A program made the position numbers and the translations under genes. From Orientallactaga sibirica (lineage: Eukaryota > Chordata > Mammalia > Rodentia > Dipodidae): a stretch of 64,000 bases of DNA. The stretch lies in assembly GCA_036365145.1 (NCBI GenBank), contig JAEOAD010000029.1, forward strand, positions 23,421,001 to 23,485,000, in the 5' to 3' direction. Positions 52,857 to 63,423 of the stretch are shown piece after piece. How positions within the stretch are numbered: position 1 is the stretch's first letter; each line of letters opens with the position of its first letter. A model generated the notes under the pieces. It was not told where the DNA came from. It was given only the letters and a program-made list of their open reading frames with translations, and made no database searches.

Positions 52857-53288
52857 TCTGTAGATGTCTGTTAGGTCTAGTTGATGTATGATGTTGTTGA
52901 GCTCTACTATTTTCCAATTGATTTTCTGCTTGGATGATCTGTCTATTGATGATAGTGTAGTATTGAAGTCTCCAATTATATTGGTGTTGGTGTTTATTTC
53001 TGTTTTGTTGTCAAGTAGATTTTGTCATATAACTGTGGTGCACCTATGTTTGGCACATATATATTTATGATTGTGATGTGCTCATGTTGGATCATTCCTT
53101 TGATGAGTAAGAAGTGGCCTTCTTTGCCTTTTTGATTACTTTTGATTTGAAGTCTCTTGTATCGGAAAATAATATAACAACACTCACTTGTTTTTTATTT
53201 ACATTTGCTTGGAATATCATTTTCTATCCTTTTACCCTGAGACAGTATCAATCTTTAGTGATGAAGTGGGTTTCTGGAAGAAATAAGA
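52857..53288 (-). repeat. Endonuclease segment of L1 ORF2 embedded in the RT region
   Basis: This stretch parallels 55055-55490 (for example 'ttttctgcttggatgatctg', 'gtctattgatgatagtg', 'catatatatttatgattgtg') in the same orientation. RT sequence stops before it ('gaatcccttttacttct') and resumes after it ('ttattgcttgggctagtact'). Confidence 0.88.
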
Positions 53289-53460
53289 TATTTCCTTCTA
53301 TTTTATTGCTTGGGCTAGTACTTCTAGTTCTATGTTAAAGAGCAGTGGTGAGAGTGGGCACCCCTGTCTTGTTCCTGATCTCAGTGGGAACTCCTTGAGT
53401 TTTTCCCCAATAAGTATTATTTGTGCTTTATGTATTTTATTTGGAATTTTAATTAATTAA

Positions 53461-53714
53461 TTTTTTTTTAATTTTTAGAGAGAGACACAGAGAGAGATAG
53501 AAAGAGAGGTAGAGGGAGACAGATAGAGAATGGGCATGCCAGCAGTCTCTCAGCTGCTGTGAACAAAATCCAGATGTGTGTGCTGCCTTGTGGGCAAGTG
53601 CAGCATTGTGCCCTTGCGTCACTTTGCATCTGGCTAAACGTTGGACCTGGAGATTTGAACTGGGTTCTTAGGCTTAGCAGGCAGGCGCCTTAACTGCTAA
53701 GCCATCTCTCCAGC
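53461..53714 (-). mobile_element. DIP-like SINE, long variant, in L1 RT
   Basis: GA-rich tract, 'gagaatgggcatgccagcag', long-form 'ccttgtgggcaagtgcagca', 'cttgcgtcactttgcatctg', ending 'taagccatctctccagcc'. Flanks ggaattttaatt / ggaactttattt resemble an eroded duplication. Confidence 0.93.
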
Positions 53715-55594
53715 CAGGAACTTTATTTATATATATATATCCTTTATTCTGTTGAGATATAAATCCCCCATTCCTATTACTTCCAGTACTTTGATCATGG
53801 AGTGGTGTTATATTTTGTCAAAGCCCTTTTCTGCATCAATTGAGATGATCATGTGGTTCTTATGGTTCAGTTTATTTATGTGGTGTATTACATTGACAGA
53901 TTTCTGTATGTTAACCATCCCTGGGTCCCTGCCATGAAGCCTTGATCAAGGTGGATGATACTGTTGATGTGTTGTTGAATTAGGGTTTCAAAAATTTTGT
54001 CCAGCTTCTTTGCATCTAAATTCATTAGGGATATAGGCCTATAGTTTTTTCTTCCTTGTTGCATGTCTGGTTTTGTTATTAGGGTGATGCTAGCTTCATA
54101 AAAGGAATAGGGGAGGATTCTCTGGTCTCTGATTATGCAAAACAGTTTGAGAAAAATTCATTTCATTTCTTCAATGAAAGTTTGATGGAATTCAGCTGAG
54201 AAGCCATCTGGTCCTGGGTTTTTTTCTGGGGGCGGGTGATGATTATTTTTTCAATCTCCATGGATGTGATAGGTTTGTTTAGCAGATTAATGTGCTCTGA
54301 GTTTGGTTTTGGTGGCTGTTATGTGTGCAGGAATTCATTAATTTATTCCAGATTATCCAATTTTGTGGAATAGACATTTTGGAAGTATGTCCTGTTGATT
54401 CTTCTGACTTCATAATCTCTCATTTTTCATTTCTGATTTTGTTAATTTGAGACTTCTCTCTTTATTTATTTTGTTTGTTTGATCAAATTGACCAGGGGTT
54501 TTCCAATATTTTTTTATTATTTCAAAGAAACCAGTTCTTTGTTTCATCTACTTTTTTAAAATTGATTTCTTAGTTTCTAATTCATTAATTTATGTTCTAA
54601 TCTTGATTATTTCTTTCTGTCGGTACTCTTTGGCTTGTATTCTTGTTTTTCCAATGCCTTTAGGTAGACAGTCAAGTTATTAACTTGGGATCTCTCTGTC
54701 TTTGTAATGAAAACATTTAGGGCTATAAATTTTCACCTTAGGACTGCCTTCATTGTTTCCCAAGTTTTGTTTTCATTATCATTAAATTCTTGGAATTTTA
54801 CAACTTCTTTTTTTATTTCATCCATGACCCGTTCATTGTTCTAATGTGTGTTGTTTAGTCTCCAGGAGCTGGTGGAGTTCTTGATTTGTTGCTTGTTAAT
54901 TTTTAGCTTTAGAACATTGCAGTATGACATGATGCAGGAAGTTACTTCAATTTTCCTGCCTTTATAGCCTAATATATAGTCAACTTTGGAGAAGGTTCCA
55001 TGGGCTGCTGAGAAGAATGTATATTCTGTAGAGTTGGGTGGAAAGTTCTCTAGGTATCCATTGGGTCTAGGTGAACTATGATGTTGTCGATCTCTGTTAT
55101 TTCCCTGTTGATTTTCTGCTTGGATGATCTGTCTATTGATGATAGTGGAGTATTGAAGTCTCCAACTATGATGCTGTTGGTATTTATTTTTGCTTTGCTG
55201 TCAAATTTATTTTGTTTTATAAACCTGGGAGGCATTTGATTTGGCACATATATATTTATGATTGTGATGTGCTCATGTTAGATCATTCCTTCATGAATAA
55301 GAATTGGGCTGCTTTGTCCTTTTTGGTCACTTTTGGTTTGAAGTTTATTTTATCAGATATTAACATAGCAACACCTGATTGTATTTCTTTATTTCCATTT
55401 GCTTGGAATATCATTTTCCAACTTTTCATCTTTAGGCGGCGTCTCTCTTTAGTGGTAATGTGGGTTTCTTGAAGAGAGCAGATAGACTGGTCCAATTTTG
55501 TGATCCACCTTGATAACCTGTGTCTTTTGATGGGTGAGTTAAGACCATTATTATTTAAGGTTATTCCTGTGAGGTTTAAATTGACCCCTACCAT

Positions 55595-57457
55595 GAAGAG
55601 GTGTTTTATGAGGTTTGGTGCTTTCTTGTGTTTTATACAATTTTGAGCCTGGTCTATTTTGGTTATAGTGATCTTCTTGTTGGCTCTGGAGATTGGTTGT
55701 TTGACTCTTCTGTGTGGAGTATTTACTGAAGTATTCCTTTTAGGTTTGGCTTGGTGTTCATATAATCATAGAATTGACTTTTATCATGGAAAGTTTTTCT
55801 TTCATCAACTATTATGAGGGATACTTTTGTTTTGTAGAGTAGCTTGTGTTGGAAGCTGTATTAGTCAGGGTTCTCTAGAGGAACAGAACAGATATAATAA
55901 ATTGTATTAAGAGGGAATTTATTGGATTAGCTTACAGCAGTCCAGCGTAGCAGGTTGCAGGTCCGAGAATCAAGGAACCCGGTAGCTGCTCAGTCCACGA
56001 GGCTGGGGGCCTCAGCAGTCCCAATCCGGCACTGAAGGCCTGGAGGCTTCCTGGAGAGATGCTGCTCTTCCATCAACCCTGGTCTTCAGTCCACCCTGGA
56101 AAGCAGCAAACACCAAGCAGTAAGTACCAAGTGGCAAGCAACAAGCAGCAAGCACCAAGTGACAAGCAGCACCAGCAGCCAGGTGGGAGAGAGAGAGCCG
56201 TTCTTTTCAGAGCTTCTTTTTATCAACCAGCTCCCTCCTCCAAGAGGGGCCGCCCACTCTGGGGGAAGGGATCACCCCTGGGAGAAGGGCTTACTCCTGG
56301 GGGAAGGATTGTTCCTTTCGTTAATCCTTCCTAGAGGCAGCCTCAGAGACACACTTATGAGGAATGTCTGTGGATTCCTAAACAAATCAAGTTGACACAA
56401 ACTTAACCATCACAGAAGCCATATATTTTAGACTTTGCTCCATTCCAGGCCCTCCTTGTTTTCAGGGTTTCAATTGAGAAATCTGACATGATTACCTTTG
56501 TATGTTGTGAGTTGTTTCTTTCTTGTTGCTTTTAACACTCTCTATTTGGTTACATTGTTAAGAGTTTTAACTATGACATGTCTTGCAGAATTTTTTTCTT
56601 TGGTCCTGTCTTTTGGGTGTTCTTTGGGATTCTTATATCTTGGTGGGCCTCTCTTTTGAGAGGTTAAGAAATTTTTTTTCAGTAATTTTGTTGAATATTT
56701 TCTCTATGCTTAAGATCTGAATTTCTTTTCCTTCTGGTATACCCATGATCTGGAAGTTGGTCATTTTAGGGTATCCCACTGGTCCCTCATATTCTGTTCA
56801 CTTAATTTTTTGAACTTAGCAAAATTTTTGGCCTCCTGATCAATTTCTTCTATCTTGTCTTTCAGATTAGAGGTTCTGTCCTCCACATGAGCAACTCTGT
56901 CAGTGAGGAGTTATAGAGAGGTTTTTATAATTTCTATTTGATTTTGTTTTATGTTATGTTGTTTTGCATCATGTCCATGTCTTTTTTGAGGTATGATTTC
57001 AATCTGAGTTCAGATTTTCTTGATTCTTGCTAGAATTCATTGTTGTATTTGATAAAGTCTTCATTATGCTTACTCAACTGGTTGTTGAGATCGTCCATTT
57101 CTTGACTCAACTTCAATTTATTCATATCTCTTTGATGGGTTCTAATGATTTCTTCAATTCAGTTAAGCCTACTGTCAAGAGCTGAATGCTCTAGGAGATA
57201 ATTCTGTTCTATTTCATTGATATGATTGTTGGTCCTATGCTGATTTGCTTCCAGCTCTAGGCTTTTTTTTTTTTTTTTTTTTTTTTTTTAGGGATCTCAT
57301 TGATTGTTGTGTTTTCATTTTGGGCATGAATTTCTGTTGATTTATCTATGATTTCATTGGAGGCTTCTATTGTAGGACTAGGCATTTTTGGTGGAGATCT
57401 CTCAGTTTTCTGACTTGTGTTGGCTTTTTTTGCATTGTTGTCTACATATTTTAGGTA
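55595..57457 (-). pseudogene. L1 #2: inter-ORF region and ORF1
   Basis: Around 55755-55850 the minus strand encodes the ORF1 CTD tail (cf. PAKLSFISEGEIKYF). After the solo LTR, 56420-56540 gives 'RKKQLTTYKGNHVRFLN', matching THKGKPIRLTAD of the ORF1 RNA-binding part. The coiled-coil and N-terminal part extend to about 57450. A 26-T run lies near 57264. No long open frame survives. Confidence 0.85.
55857..56414 (-). mobile_element. Solo LTR inserted in L1 ORF1
   Basis: 558 bp with TG...CA borders (+ strand tgtattagtcagggttct ... ttaaccatcaca) and a perfect 5-bp target duplication GAAGC at 55852-55856 and 56415-56419. The minus strand carries a TATA-like 'gataaaaag' near 56220 and an AATAAA near 55920, about 60 bp from the 3' border, so it reads on minus. 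'TGTATTAGTCAGGGTTCT' and 'CAAGTTGACA' recur in repeats of other mammals. The 5-bp duplication fits an ERVL- or ERV1-type element. Confidence 0.85.
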
Positions 57458-57463
57458 GCCTCT

Positions 57464-57506
<43 letters not shown>

Positions 57507-57639
57507 TACTCAAAGGTTTATTTTTTTATTTATTTTTAATTTGTTATGTATATAGTGTATATACAGCCATTATGGTACCATCATTAGCCTTCTCCCTGTC
57601 CTCCCCCCCATGGGGATTGTGGGTCTTGCCTCTTTATTT
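57458..57639 (-). mobile_element. Very short L1 3'-end insertion with target duplications
   Basis: (TTTA)n tail (about 57470-57507), then only about 120 bp of the family B terminus ('gtatatacagccattatggt', 'cttctccctgtcctcc'). Perfect 12-bp target duplication gcctctttattt at 57458-57469 and 57628-57639. Confidence 0.92.
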
Positions 57640-58100
57640 TATTGGGGAGGAAGCAAGTTTTTGTCCTTTGGCCTGTGCACCCTCTGACTCAGGTGAACTG
57701 GTATGTTGGTTTGTCCTTTGGCCCATATACCTTCTGACTCAGGTGAACTGGTATGTTCATATCCTTTGGCCTCTCAGGATTCCAGGCTACCAGGCCTTAT
57801 TCCACAGATCACACAGTGACCAGGCCCCCCAAGCAAGGCACAGTGTGACCTATCAGGACTAGAGGACTGGAAGGAGCCAGGGAACAGGGATCTGGCCTAC
57901 TCACTCCACCCTGCCACTCAAGGAAATAGGGGTCAGTCCTATTCACTGCACCTGGCTGTGCCTTCTAGCACACAGACCAATGCAGGGAATGCAGACACCA
58001 GTGACTTTGGGGGAGCCAGGAAACGGGTCTGACCTATTCACTCCACAGTGCCTCGCCTGTCTCACACTCTCTGCACAGGGAATCCAGACTAGGGAGTTGA
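57640..58100 (-). repeat. Probable L1 #2 5' UTR with tandem units
   Basis: It lies immediately 5' of ORF1 on the minus strand and is GC-richer than its surroundings. Two adjacent units of about 50 bp (57663-57712, 57713-57761) share 'ctctgactcaggtgaactgg' and 'gtcctttggcc'. Weaker repeats of 'cctactcactccac'-like sequence lie near 57897, 57938 and 58033. Rodent L1 promoters are often built of tandem monomers. Confidence 0.6.
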
Positions 58101-59567
58101 GCACGCTTCTTTTTTGTTTCTTTGTTTTGAGTTTGTTAGTGTGTAAGCCCCTAGGTAGTTCTCATGTGTAGCTAAGCTTTATATCTATGGATTGCAAGGC
58201 ATTGTGTGGTTGACTTTCTTCTCTGGTGTCCAACCTAAATTTCATAAGATACTAGCATTAAAGAAATGACTGCTTCTACTCCGCTGGCCTTGTTTAACAC
58301 CCTTAAAATTCTAAACTCCAAGATCCTAGCAACAAAAACCCAGTAACCTCCTAATATTTTTGAGTGAAAGACCCATGTTTATTCCAACAATTACCAATCC
58401 AGCTTTCAGTGTCTTTCCCTTCTTTATTATTTTTTCAAGAAGTTAAAAAGTACCATTCACAGTTTTGTTTTCCTTTTATTATAAGAATAATTGTATTAAA
58501 GTTATCTGGTTACATTTTATCAGGAAACTCAGTGCTTATGGCAAAAAAGGTTTTTTGTTTTTGTTGTTTTTCATGATTGTTCCTATTGCTTATAATTTTT
58601 CAAGCACAATTCAAAACCCTTCCACTTGGGAAAGATGTGGAGCACTTCCTCTGTATGCCTGTAACAAGTTTTTCTTATATATTGAGGCACATGTTGCTCT
58701 TATGCTATCAGTAATAGGCAAATTTCTGTTCTTGGTAGATGGTGCTTTGCCTGTGGTCTATACACTGTCCCAGAAGTCCTACTACGTCAAGCCACCCCAC
58801 AGTCCCTAGAATGTAGAAACACTAAACAGCAGTGGCAAAACTGAATGTGTCAACCAGAGAGCTGTGTTTTCATTGATGCTGAGAAGCTCCTGGATCATCG
58901 AGTCCTTTATTGTTTCCCATATATGGCATTAAATGGTGGAGGCTAGAATTTGCTGCCTAATATACCCGCTACCTAAATATGGCTACTGAAATTATGATGT
59001 AGATACAATATAGCTCTCAATCATTGTAGATGACATTGAGGCATGAGGTAGGCTTATTAAAAGATACATAGCTACAAGTACCTATTGCTAAGTATGGAGA
59101 GGACTGTAATTTTGCCTTCATCATACCAGGATGATTATTGAATTATGTGTGATACAAGAAATATAGAAGACAAATGGCATCAAAAGTCTGTGTAAGCTCA
59201 TGGCCACAGCCTTATCCCTAGTGGTTTCTCCCTTAGATTAGCTCTGTATTTCCAGAACTGATCCACAGAAATGGCTGGTATTCTGTTTAATATTCTAATA
59301 AATCACACTCCCTTTCTGTCTCAGTTTTCCACAGCCTCTGTGGATTGACACAGCCCAAGATGTTTATATCCCATTCCAAATGTACAAGCTATTACATGTT
59401 TCATAGTTATGAGAATATCTTCCAGTATTTATAGGACTATCCATCAAGTAGGGGAAGGCCAATTCTGTTTGGTAATTGTTATAATAGAAATTCAAGTAAA
59501 TGCCATAATGGAGTTTTTAAAAAATACTTCCAAAGAACACTCTCTTTAGTTATCTGAGACTTATTTA
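58101..59567. other. Unassigned DNA
   Basis: No gene or clear repeat. The longest frame (58465-58809, 114 codons) has no recognisable motif. Confidence 0.45.
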
Positions 59568-59570
59568 TTA

Positions 59571-59613
59571 AGGAAGCAAGAACCACTGACACTTTGCTCT
59601 CAGTGAGAAGTTT
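59571..59613 (-). repeat. 43-bp tail shared with 47575-47617
   Basis: 'aggaagcaagaaccactg' and 'ctctcagtgagaa' recur in the same order and spacing, next to 'ttatttatta' here and a T run there. The similarity stops after about 43 bp. The element is not recognised. Confidence 0.7.
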
Positions 59614-60449
59614 ATGAGCCAAAACTATTTCGCATAGAATATACTTATCAATTTAAATTCATTTTTCAACCATTTGTTTTAAAAAGACTCACATCAGACA
59701 TTTTTACTTTAACAGGTACAATACACATATGCATATGCACACATTAATACATGTACATTTATTCCCTTGTAATAGAAAACACCAGGCTAGAAGTATTCAT
59801 CAAGGAGGTAATTTTCAACTCTCTAAAACTCAGTAAGTTTGGTGACTGATAATCTAACTTTATTCTTCATGTCTAGAGTTCAGTTTGTTTATGATCATGG
59901 GACAGTATTTCCTAAGTGCAGTTGTAAGATCCTTAATCACCTTTAGCAATCTTTGATTTCTGAGGAATACAGTAAGGTGAGGGGAATCCAATATCCATAG
60001 CTTTCTCTCTCTACCATATTTTTGTGGCTGAAGATGGATACCTTGATGTAGACAAGACTTAAAATACTCTGTTGAGTCTTCAACATTTAAGTCCAGACTT
60101 ATGGTTAAGGATAATATTCCATGGTCAACACACAAACATAATTTCCTTATTAACATTCTATGAATCACAGGGTAGAAATGATTATTTGAAATAGGTGCTT
60201 TAATCACCTTTATATAAGGAAAATAATATAAGGACCCAGAGTTGAGAAAGAAACAGGTAAATTACAAAAGGACACATAAAATAAATTATTTTTAATAAAC
60301 AGAGAAGAAGTAAGAAACAAAGGAGGGAAGAAGAAAGGGAGAGAGAGCTAGCCACATCTTAACCATAAATCTGTAAGCAAAAAAAAATATGTAAGAAAAG
60401 AAGGGAGTATAAATTTGCCACATGCTTCTATTAAATTCTCTGATATTTT
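59614..60449. other. Unassigned DNA with a 115-codon minus-strand ORF
   Basis: 59860-60207 (minus) is open for 115 codons and has a less biased composition than other frames here: charged and hydrophobic residues are mixed, ending 'KYCPMIINKLNSRHEE'. I do not recognise it. No poly(A), splice-site pattern or flanking coding sequence was found, so it may be chance or an isolated exon relic. Confidence 0.4.
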
Positions 60450-61330
60450 ACTTTGTGTATATTTCCATAATGTTAAAAAGCATTCATAATGGGATATTTA
60501 CTATTCAGCCATAAAAAATTTGGGGCTGGGGAGTTGACTCAGTGTGTAAAAGAGCTTGTATGAGGACTTGAGTATATTCCACAGCACCTACAACAAAAGC
60601 CATGCATGGCACACATGTCTATAACCCCAATGCAGAGGGGTAGAGACAGAAGAATCATTGGGGATCACTGTTCATTCAGTTTAACCAAATAATACTGTGA
60701 GCTCCAGGTTTAGTGAGAAATCTTGTGTCATGGAAAAAAAGGTGGAAAAACAATAAACATCCTATATTATTTCTGGTCTCTGCATGTGTGTGTATAGGAC
60801 ATATATATCTTCAATAAATGTATACATACCACACGTGGACATACATACACATAGATACACACATAGACAAACACACCCACACAAATACACATGCATACAC
60901 ACCACAAACTAAATATATGCATATCAAAAAATAAAATGCTACTATTAGCAATATTAATAGAACTACAAATCATTTTGTGACAATGGATTAAAACTCCCTG
61001 ATCTCTCATATATGTGGAACATAAAACTATCAATCTCATAGCTGTTCAGAGTAACATGATGTAAACCAGACAGAGAACTGCCTGGGGTATGAGGAAAGGG
61101 ACAAATTGAGCAATGGTCACTAAAAGCAATAAGGCCTAGGGTGTAACTGCAACTATGCTCACCATATAAGAATTATTTATATGGTTTATAGTTCAAAAAG
61201 CTAGAATAAATACATTGAATGTTCTACTATATTAAAGTAAATTGTATTTGAACAGATAGAATTTTAAACTTGATTCAAAACTGTACACACTATATTTGGA
61301 TCAAAACATCAGATAGTATCTCACAGATAT
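60450..61330 (+). mobile_element. Ancient L1M 3' UTR, split by a B4
   Basis: 'ggatatttactattcagcca' with 'taaaaaat' (60494-60524) and, after the SINE, 'ctgatctctcatatatgtgg', 'tagttcaaaaagctagaata' and 'ggatcaaaacatcagatagt' follow the 3' UTR order of old L1M families. Confidence 0.75.
60525..60920 (+). mobile_element. B4-like SINE with CA-rich tail
   Basis: 'ggggctggggagttgactca' head, 'cacatgtctataaccccaat' B1-like middle, 'gctccaggtttagtgagaaa', then a degenerate CA/CATA tail at 60775-60915. Confidence 0.75.
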
Positions 61331-61975
61331 GTGTATTTTAATGTTTTTCTGTATCATCTAAATAGAACTTTAATTAATAGTACTAGTAATAAAATAAAGT
61401 ATTCAGAGTTAAATTGTTGCAGGGCAAGAAATAGATTACAAACAATTACTCTTTGTAAAGGAGGATTGGGGGGCAGTGGAGGAGTTGTCAGCAGAACTGA
61501 AGATTTAGTCTTTCAGAGAGGAGTAGGTTCCACTGGGAAGGTGTTGTTCACCATGCCTTTGGGATTGGTTGTACTGACACTGCTCATCTCCATAAAAAAA
61601 GATAGATTTCCTAATCTTCCTTATTTTTGAAGTTCTTAGTTTGCTAAATAAAAACCTGTGTTATAGTAGGTCATGATGACCTAGAAAACAAATGCAGAGA
61701 AGGAAAAGGTAAACATGTAAAAATTACTTTAACTCATGCTACTTGATGAAAAAATGATCTTATCTTGTGGGTGTATTTCAGTTTCTTCCTTAACCTTAGG
61801 AAAGTTTACAGTCACACATGTTCATTGGAACCTGCATGCTTTTTGGCTTTATGTTCTTCATTATTTGATCAACATGTTTTTGTGCTTAGCTTATATGATA
61901 TCATGTCTGACTATTACTCATTTATAGGTAGTTGTTACACTAAGACAAGTAATTGTTAGTTTTAATTGTTATGTA
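61331..61975. other. Unassigned AT-rich DNA
   Basis: Nothing recognised. Confidence 0.4.
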
Positions 61976-62085
61976 TTCTTTGTTGTTTGAGACAAAGTCT
62001 CACAGAGTAGTCAGTACAAGACTGGAACTTGCTATACACCCTAAGCTTTCCTAGGACTTGCAGTGATCCAGCTGCCTTAGCTTAA
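61976..62085 (-). mobile_element. B1 fragment
   Basis: 'tttgagacaaagtctcacag', 'agactggaacttgctataca', 'gcagtgatccagctgcctta' follow reverse B1; the 5' head is missing. Confidence 0.7.
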
Positions 62086-62100
62086 AAATATATTAGTACT

Positions 62101-62340
62101 GGGGCTGGAAAGATGACTTAGTGGTTAAGTGCTTGCTTGTGAAGCCTAAGGACCCCAGTTCGAGGCTCAATTCCCCAGTACCCATCATGTAAGCCAGATG
62201 CACAAGGTGACACATTCATCTGGAGTTCGTTTGCAGTGGCTGGAGGCCCTGTTGTGCCCATTCTTTCTCTCTCTCTCTGCCTCTTTCTCCCTCTGTCTGT
62301 TGCTTTCAAATAAATTAATAAATAATAATAAATTAAAATC
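62101..62340 (+). mobile_element. DIP-like SINE
   Basis: 'ggggctggaaagatgactta', box B-like 'agttcgaggctcaattcc' with a small insertion, 'cagatgcacaaggtgacaca', CT tract. Perfect 11-bp target duplication atattagtact at 62090-62100 and 62341-62351. Confidence 0.96.
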
Positions 62341-62396
62341 ATATTAGTACTAATATTCTATATTTTATTAGTATTCTTTTTAAAATATCTTTTAAA

Positions 62397-62583
62397 ATAT
62401 TTTATTTTATTTTTTGAGAAAGAGAGAGAGAGAATGGGCATGTCAGGCCTCTAGCCACTGGAAACAAATTCCAGATGCATGCATGACCTTGTGCATCTGG
62501 CTTTATTTGGGTACTGGGGAATCAAATTTTGGTCTTTTGGCTTTTTAGGCATGTGCCATTACTGCTAAGTCATCTCTTCATCC
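62397..62583 (-). mobile_element. DIP-like SINE
   Basis: GA tract, 'gagaatgggcatgtcaggcc', 'caaattccagatgcatgcat', ending 'taagtcatctcttcatcc'. Confidence 0.9.
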
Positions 62584-62600
62584 ATATTTCTTTCTTTTAA

Positions 62601-62803
62601 AGCATGTTATTTTTATTTATTTATTTGAGAGAAGAGAAAAAGGGAGGAGAAAACAGGTGTGCCAGGGCCTCCAGCCACTGCAAACAAACTCCAGAGGCAT
62701 GTGCCACCTTATGCATCTGGTTTATGTGGGTTCTGGGTAATCGAACAGAGGTCCTTTGGCTTTGCAGCCAAGCACCTTAATCACTAAACAATCTCTTCAG
62801 CCC
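62601..62803 (-). mobile_element. DIP-like SINE
   Basis: (TTTA)n, purine tract, 'gccagggcctccagccactg', 'gggtaatcgaacagaggtcc' (reverse box B region), ending 'aacaatctcttcagcccc'. Confidence 0.93.
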
Positions 62804-63194
62804 CCTATTTCCTTCTTTTAATTGTTACCTAGTACTGCCAACAGTCTTGTGTATACAAAGCATTTTGCTCACAGTTTCTGATGTGAACTTTTACCACAAA
62901 GCACAGTAATCAAAACAGTGTGGTCAAGCTAGACATATAGATTGCCAGACAGTAATGAAAGTCTAGAAATAAGCCCATATAACTATGTCCAATTGAATCT
63001 TCACAAGGGTGCTTATTTTATTGAATGGGAAAAGAACTGATTCTTCAATCAGTAATGCTAAAAAAAATTGACTATGCCTGTACAACCCCTTTTCCTCCAA
63101 AATAAAACAAAGAAAAAATACTGATGTTGGATCCCCTTACATAATACATTGAAAACTTATTGAAAGTAAATCTGGAATCTGGGAAAATAACTCA
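62804..63194. other. Unassigned DNA
   Basis: Nothing recognised. Confidence 0.4.
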
Positions 63195-63290
63195 TTCGGA
63201 CTTTGTTTGCAGTGGCTGGAGGCCCTGACATAGCTATTCTCTCTGTCTCTCTTCTATCTCTCTCTGCTTACAAATAAGTGATTTTTTTAA
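63195..63290 (+). mobile_element. 5'-truncated DIP-like SINE
   Basis: 'actttgtttgcagtggctgg' and 'aggccctgacatagctattc' followed by a CT tract: only the 3' half, so no Pol III promoter remains. Confidence 0.85.
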
Positions 63291-63423
63291 AATTACAATT
63301 AAATTAAAATCTGGGGAAGTAGCTGGTATAGACATTTCTCAAAAGAAGATATAGAAAAATAATGAGGTATAGCCCCTCTGAAAGTGAGTGTAGTTTAAAA
63401 ATAAATAAAAAAATTCCCAAGTT

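Larger units (their letters stand above)
52060..55594 (-). pseudogene. L1 #2: ORF2, second copy of C-terminal segment, RT and EN
   Basis: From the right: the EN start at 55594 reads 'MVGVNLNLTGITLNNNGLNS', 'SICSLQETHIT', 'VAMLISDKINFKPK'. 55050-55247 has 'NSIIVGDFNTPLSSIDRSS' (the GDFNTPLS endonuclease motif). RT follows, with the catalytic box near 52805 reading F-A-D-G instead of F-A-D-D. 52317-52577 encodes '[20 protein letters not shown]' and '[14 protein letters not shown]', the segment after the RT core. Several frameshifts and stops are present. Insertions: an EN segment (52857-53288), a DIP and a B1. It is not catalytically competent. Confidence 0.9.

Noticed and set aside
56059..56395. 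91- and 78-codon ORFs with Gln/Gly-rich sequence
   Set aside because: They lie inside the solo LTR at 55857-56414 on the opposite strand to its transcription.
57640..58100. CpG-rich gene promoter or exon
   Set aside because: Position directly 5' of L1 ORF1 and tandem units fit an L1 5' UTR better; CpG density is not high.
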